From: Oscillospiraceae bacterium
GTDB taxonomy: Bacteria > Bacillota > Clostridia > Oscillospirales > CAG-272
Direction: 5' to 3'
Assembly: GCA_015063855.1 (NCBI GenBank)
Contig: SVTI01000010.1
Span: 1 to 41,172, forward strand
DNA length: 41,172 nt
The position numbers were made by a program, and so were the translations under genes. The notes beneath the pieces were generated by a model. The model ran no database searches, was not told the origin of the DNA, and saw nothing but the letters and a program-made list of their open reading frames with translations. Positions 37,849 through 41,172 of this stretch are shown piece by piece; the first letter of the stretch is position 1, and each line of letters begins with the position of its first letter.

Positions 37849-39738
37849 ATGAAAAAATTATTATCTTTCGTGCTCGTATTAACTATGCTTTTCTGTATGA
37901 TTCCTGCCTTTACCTCATCCGCTGCCTATATTCAGGATGAGATTCCCGGATTCATCGGAACAGGATACAAATGGGACAGACTTTGTGAGTTTAATATCGA
38001 TTTCAACGGTGGTTATTACAATGCAAATTCTGGAGCAACTGCAGGTACTGTGCAAGCAAACGCTCTCGGTATTGCAAACGGGTTCAGCGGAGGTATCCTC
38101 ACTATCAGAGTTTACCATCCTGCAAATCAGGTGCTTGATGCCACCTTTAATACCTATATCGGTGTTATCTATTATAACGGCTTAGGTGTATCTCCCACCT
38201 TCTATTATCTCGGTGACCTTATGACCGTTATTTACAATTCAATTGAGAAGGATAATGCAGAGCTTACTGCCATGACTCTTGAGGGCCTTGCGGACTTTAC
38301 TCCCAACGAATTTGCAAGCGGTATTATTGCGGCAGGCATCCTTACCGGTGCTACTTATACCTATACTGCTAAGTGGACCGAGGCTGCTCCCAAGCAGTAC
38401 ACTCTTACCTTTGATACCAACGGCGGTGCAATGCCCGCAGGCTACAGCTCCACCTATACTTTCATGGACGATCAGAAGCTTGCTGACGTTATCGGCGGTT
38501 TCCCCGTACCTACCAAGTCCGGCTGCGTGTTTAAGGGATGGAAGAGAGGTACATCCTCCGATCTTTGGTCTGACGGTTGGGGAACTCAGCCCTACACATG
38601 GGGTCAGGATGTTACAGTTACCGCTCAGTGGGAAGAAGAGGTAGTAGCTCCCAGCGAATGTGAAAACCACAGCTTTGCAAACGGTGTATGTACGGTATGC
38701 GGCGCTGCTATGCAGACATCCTACACGGTAGGCGATTATACCTATACCTACGCTACTGCAAATAAGCTCGGCGCACCCGCAGGCTGGAACGTAGTTGTAA
38801 CCGATACAACCAAGACCTCCTACGGTGCTATCAACGGTAATCTCCACGGTATCCCCGTAACCATTCTTTCCAAGACCTACGCAGGTTGTTCTAAAATGAC
38901 ATCCGCTCCCGCTATTCCTACAACGGTTAAGGTTCTTTACAATACCTATAAGGGAACAGCACTCACCTCCACTCCTTCAATTCCCGCAAGCGTAGTTACC
39001 GTTTACGGTGCATTCAAGGATTGTAAATCTCTTACTACAGTTACAAATATTCCCGCAAACGTTACAGATATGAGCTTTGCATTTACAAACTGTGCTAAGC
39101 TTGCAAGCGTTCCCGCACTTCCCGCAGGTGTAACCTCTCTCTGGCGTGCATTTGCAAACTGTACTTCTCTTAAGAGTGCTCCCGTAATTCCTGTAAGCGT
39201 TAACAACATGGTTGAAGCATTTGACGGATGCTCTGCTCTCGCAGGAAAGGTTAATCTTGCAACCAACAATAACAAGAGAGCTTACAGAGGAACTGCTGTA
39301 ACAGAGGTTGAGATCTCCGCTGACGTTACACATTTCGCTCTCAGCTGCTTCAAGACCAATACTGCAATTCAGAACGTTTATTACGGCGGTGCCGCAACAG
39401 CTTGGAACGATATCACCTACGAAGGCTATAATACCAAGATCATTAACGCACACGTAAGAACCGACGTTAAGGCTGCCGAGCCCACCGTTGAGGTTAAGAA
39501 CGGCAGAACCTATATCTGCGATCTCGATACCGATAATCTCCGTGACGTATTTATCGGTAAGGGCAGAGCTGTGGCATACCGTGGTGTTGTAATGAATAAG
39601 GTCGTTGGCTTCACCGCTGCAAGGATCAACGGTGTGAGCGTTTACACCTACGGTGCTAAGATCGGCGCAGGTAACTATACTCTTTGTGCAAGATATAACG
39701 ATGGTACAACAAGACTTTACTATTTCACAGTTGCATAA
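37849..39738 (+). CDS. Secreted BspA-like leucine-rich repeat protein with InlB B-repeat-like domains
   Basis: Signal peptide; TLTFDTNGGAMPAGYSST...PTKSGCVFKGWKRG; five 22-23-aa LRR units (SLTTVTNIPANVTDMSFAFTNCA, KLASVPALPAGVTSLWRAFANCT...). Confidence 0.82.
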   Translation: MKKLLSFVLVLTMLFCMIPAFTSSAAYIQDEIPGFIGTGYKWDRLCEFNIDFNGGYYNANSGATAGTVQANALGIANGFSGGILTIRVYHPANQVLDATFNTYIGVIYYNGLGVSPTFYYLGDLMTVIYNSIEKDNAELTAMTLEGLADFTPNEFASGIIAAGILTGATYTYTAKWTEAAPKQYTLTFDTNGGAMPAGYSSTYTFMDDQKLADVIGGFPVPTKSGCVFKGWKRGTSSDLWSDGWGTQPYTWGQDVTVTAQWEEEVVAPSECENHSFANGVCTVCGAAMQTSYTVGDYTYTYATANKLGAPAGWNVVVTDTTKTSYGAINGNLHGIPVTILSKTYAGCSKMTSAPAIPTTVKVLYNTYKGTALTSTPSIPASVVTVYGAFKDCKSLTTVTNIPANVTDMSFAFTNCAKLASVPALPAGVTSLWRAFANCTSLKSAPVIPVSVNNMVEAFDGCSALAGKVNLATNNNKRAYRGTAVTEVEISADVTHFALSCFKTNTAIQNVYYGGAATAWNDITYEGYNTKIINAHVRTDVKAAEPTVEVKNGRTYICDLDTDNLRDVFIGKGRAVAYRGVVMNKVVGFTAARINGVSVYTYGAKIGAGNYTLCARYNDGTTRLYYFTVA

Positions 39739-39756
39739 TTAATAAAAGATAAAAAA

Positions 39757-39790
39757 TAAGGCTGTCATTAAGACAGTCTTATTTTATCGT
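39757..39790. terminator. Terminator between convergent genes
   Basis: aataaggctgtc-attaa-gacagtcttattttat. Confidence 0.8.
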
Positions 39791-40837
39791 TACCACAGGT
39801 TTAATTAAATCCTTGGGCTTGTCCTTCATAAGAAGCAGAGCCTCCTCGATATGTCCGAAGCCCTCAAAACGGTGAGTGAGCATTTTTTCGGGGTCTAATT
39901 TGCCGTACTTTATAAGTGAAGCTAACTTTTCAACCCTTCTTCGTCCTCCCGGCATAAGACCCCCTGCAATAGTTTTGTGTCCCATGCCGTTTCCCCAGTC
40001 GGTACGTGGAATACGGATATATTCACCCTCACCGAGGTAATTGACGTTACCTATCTTACCTCCGGGTTTGAGCATTTTTACCGCATCGATGAACGTATCG
40101 TTATCACCGCCTGCGATTATAACACGGTCGACACCCTTGTTTTCGGTGAGCTTCATAGCCTGCTCGAGGATGGAACCGTTACGGTAATTGATGATATCGG
40201 TGGCGCCGTATTCTCCTGCGATCTTAATGCAGTCGGGACGTGAGCCGACAGCCATTATTCGGGATGCACCGCGAAGGGCAGAGCCTGCAACCGACATAAG
40301 TCCTACGGGTCCTATACCGATAACGCATACCGTGTCGCCGTATTCTACCTCGGCAAGCTCGGCACCGTGAAAGCCGGTGGGAATCATATCGCAGAGCATA
40401 ACTGCCGCCTCCGGAGATACCCCTTCGGGCAGATGTGCCATATTTCCGTCAGCATCGTTTACGTGGAAGCATTCGGCAAAGACACCGTCCTTGAAGTTAG
40501 AGAATTTCCAGCCCGAGAGCATTCCTCCCGAATGCATAGAATAGCCTCCCTGGGCTTCAAGAGAATTCCAATCGGGGGTGATTGCGGGAACAACCACACG
40601 ATCTCCCGGTCTGAAGTCACGTACGTATTCGCCTACCTCGATGACCTCACCTACAGCTTCATGACCGAGTATCATATCGTGTCGGTTGCCCAGAGCTCCC
40701 TTCCATACGGTATGGACGTCGGATGAGCAGGGGGATATGGCAATAGGACGCACAAGAGCGTCAAGGGGTCCGCATTTCGGTTTTTCCTTCTCGATCCAGC
40801 CTGTCTCGCCGATTCTTTTCATTGCAAAGCCTTTAAT
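39779..40837 (-). CDS. Zinc-dependent NADP-type secondary alcohol (isopropanol) dehydrogenase; start taken at non-canonical ATT 40835-40837, first ATG at 40822
   Basis: From ATT: (I)KGFAMKRIGETGWIEKEKP...SPCSSDVHTVWKGALG...ILGHEAVGEVIEVG...GGMLSGWKFSNFKDGVFAECFHVNDAD...KDKPKDLIKPVV, very similar to T. brockii / C. beijerinckii secondary ADH as remembered. Confidence 0.88.
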   Translation of the reverse strand: MKGFAMKRIGETGWIEKEKPKCGPLDALVRPIAISPCSSDVHTVWKGALGNRHDMILGHEAVGEVIEVGEYVRDFRPGDRVVVPAITPDWNSLEAQGGYSMHSGGMLSGWKFSNFKDGVFAECFHVNDADGNMAHLPEGVSPEAAVMLCDMIPTGFHGAELAEVEYGDTVCVIGIGPVGLMSVAGSALRGASRIMAVGSRPDCIKIAGEYGATDIINYRNGSILEQAMKLTENKGVDRVIIAGGDNDTFIDAVKMLKPGGKIGNVNYLGEGEYIRIPRTDWGNGMGHKTIAGGLMPGGRRRVEKLASLIKYGKLDPEKMLTHRFEGFGHIEEALLLMKDKPKDLIKPVVTIK

Positions 40838-40842
40838 AATTA

Positions 40843-40886
40843 AACACCTCTCTTTTTGGTTAGTTTAGGCTTAAAAGAGGGGTGTT
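40843..40886 (-). promoter_or_regulatory. Hairpin enclosing the ADH Shine-Dalgarno
   Basis: aacacctctctttt (40843-40856) pairs with aaaagaggggtgtt (40873-40886), 13/14 bp, 16-nt loop; SD GAGGTG lies in the 3' arm of the - strand RNA. Confidence 0.6.
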
Positions 40887-40919
40887 ATTCACTATATTTA
40901 AATGTTGTGATACACAAAG

Positions 40920-40987
40920 TGTATTCTATCTGAAAAGCAGATATCATATATTAGGTGTATCGTATGTATTCAATCTGACGGATATCA
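40920..40987. repeat. Imperfect direct repeat of ~25 bp, period 45/41 bp, upstream of ADH
   Basis: TGTATTCTATCTGA..GATATCA (40920-40946) and TGTATTCAATCTGA..GATATCA (40965-40987). Confidence 0.6.
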
Positions 40988-41029
40988 CCAAAAAAGTCAC
41001 CTTGTCAGTTGACAAAAGTTTATTTTGTT

Positions 41030-41172
41030 ACACGCCCGGCAGGATTCGCATTCTGCTGCGGCAATAGCCTTGCAGACTCCTTCGTTCGGCGTTACCGCCT
41101 CACGCTCATCGCTAAAAACAGTCCCCCGGACTGTTTTCTTAACGCGCTGACCTTCTTAAGGTTCGAATCCTC
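41030..41172. repeat. Dispersed intergenic repeat-like element, running off the window
   Basis: Noncoding, hairpin-rich: AAAACAGTCC-ccc-GGACTGTTTT and ACCTT-ctt-AAGGT; terminal GGTTCGAATCCT shared with 20190-20214. Confidence 0.45.

Noticed and set aside
38239-38847. - strand 202-aa ORF and similar long antisense ORFs (e.g. 4133..4579, 23407..23961, 18689..19270)
   Set aside because: Fully overlap well-supported genes on the other strand and have no family motifs or RBS.
40882-41067. + strand 61-aa ORF upstream of ADH
   Set aside because: Covers the promoter repeats and palindromes, with no RBS and no recognisable motif.
1-41172. CRISPR array, transposase, integrase or prophage genes
   Set aside because: No regularly spaced direct repeats and no recognisable mobile-element protein in the six-frame track.

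Overview
This 41 kb window looks chromosomal and Clostridia-like (inferred from gene content and style, not proven). Most of it is housekeeping: pcrA, hinT, ruvX, an SbcCD/YhaON-like pair, rbfA-nrnA-truB, miaB-mutS-mutL-tgt, an apbE/Gx-transporter/NusG-II group and one tRNA-Leu(GAG). Between these sit surface proteins (SLH fragment, CBM9-like paralog pair, BspA-like LRR protein, several lipoproteins), hydrolases and a GH38 alpha-mannosidase. I found no CRISPR array, transposase or prophage. Most worth a second look: (1) an exported lipoprotein built of six tandem CxxC...CxxC zinc ribbons, split by an in-frame TGA inside ribbon 4, with the frame intact for 68 more codons; (2) a secondary alcohol dehydrogenase whose conserved N-terminus (xKGFAM) starts at an ATT codon, with its Shine-Dalgarno inside a 13/14-bp hairpin and a ~25-bp direct repeat upstream; (3) a divergent XRE regulator / SLOG-like (DUF1273-type) pair whose intergenic region has three copies of CCCAT-N5-GGTAAT, two of them flanking a near-perfect sigma-A promoter; (4) a candidate structured RNA upstream of capA; (5) dispersed-repeat-like sequence in the 20.15-20.5 kb intergenic region and at the window's right end, sharing a GACC..CT.AGG..CGAATCCT motif.
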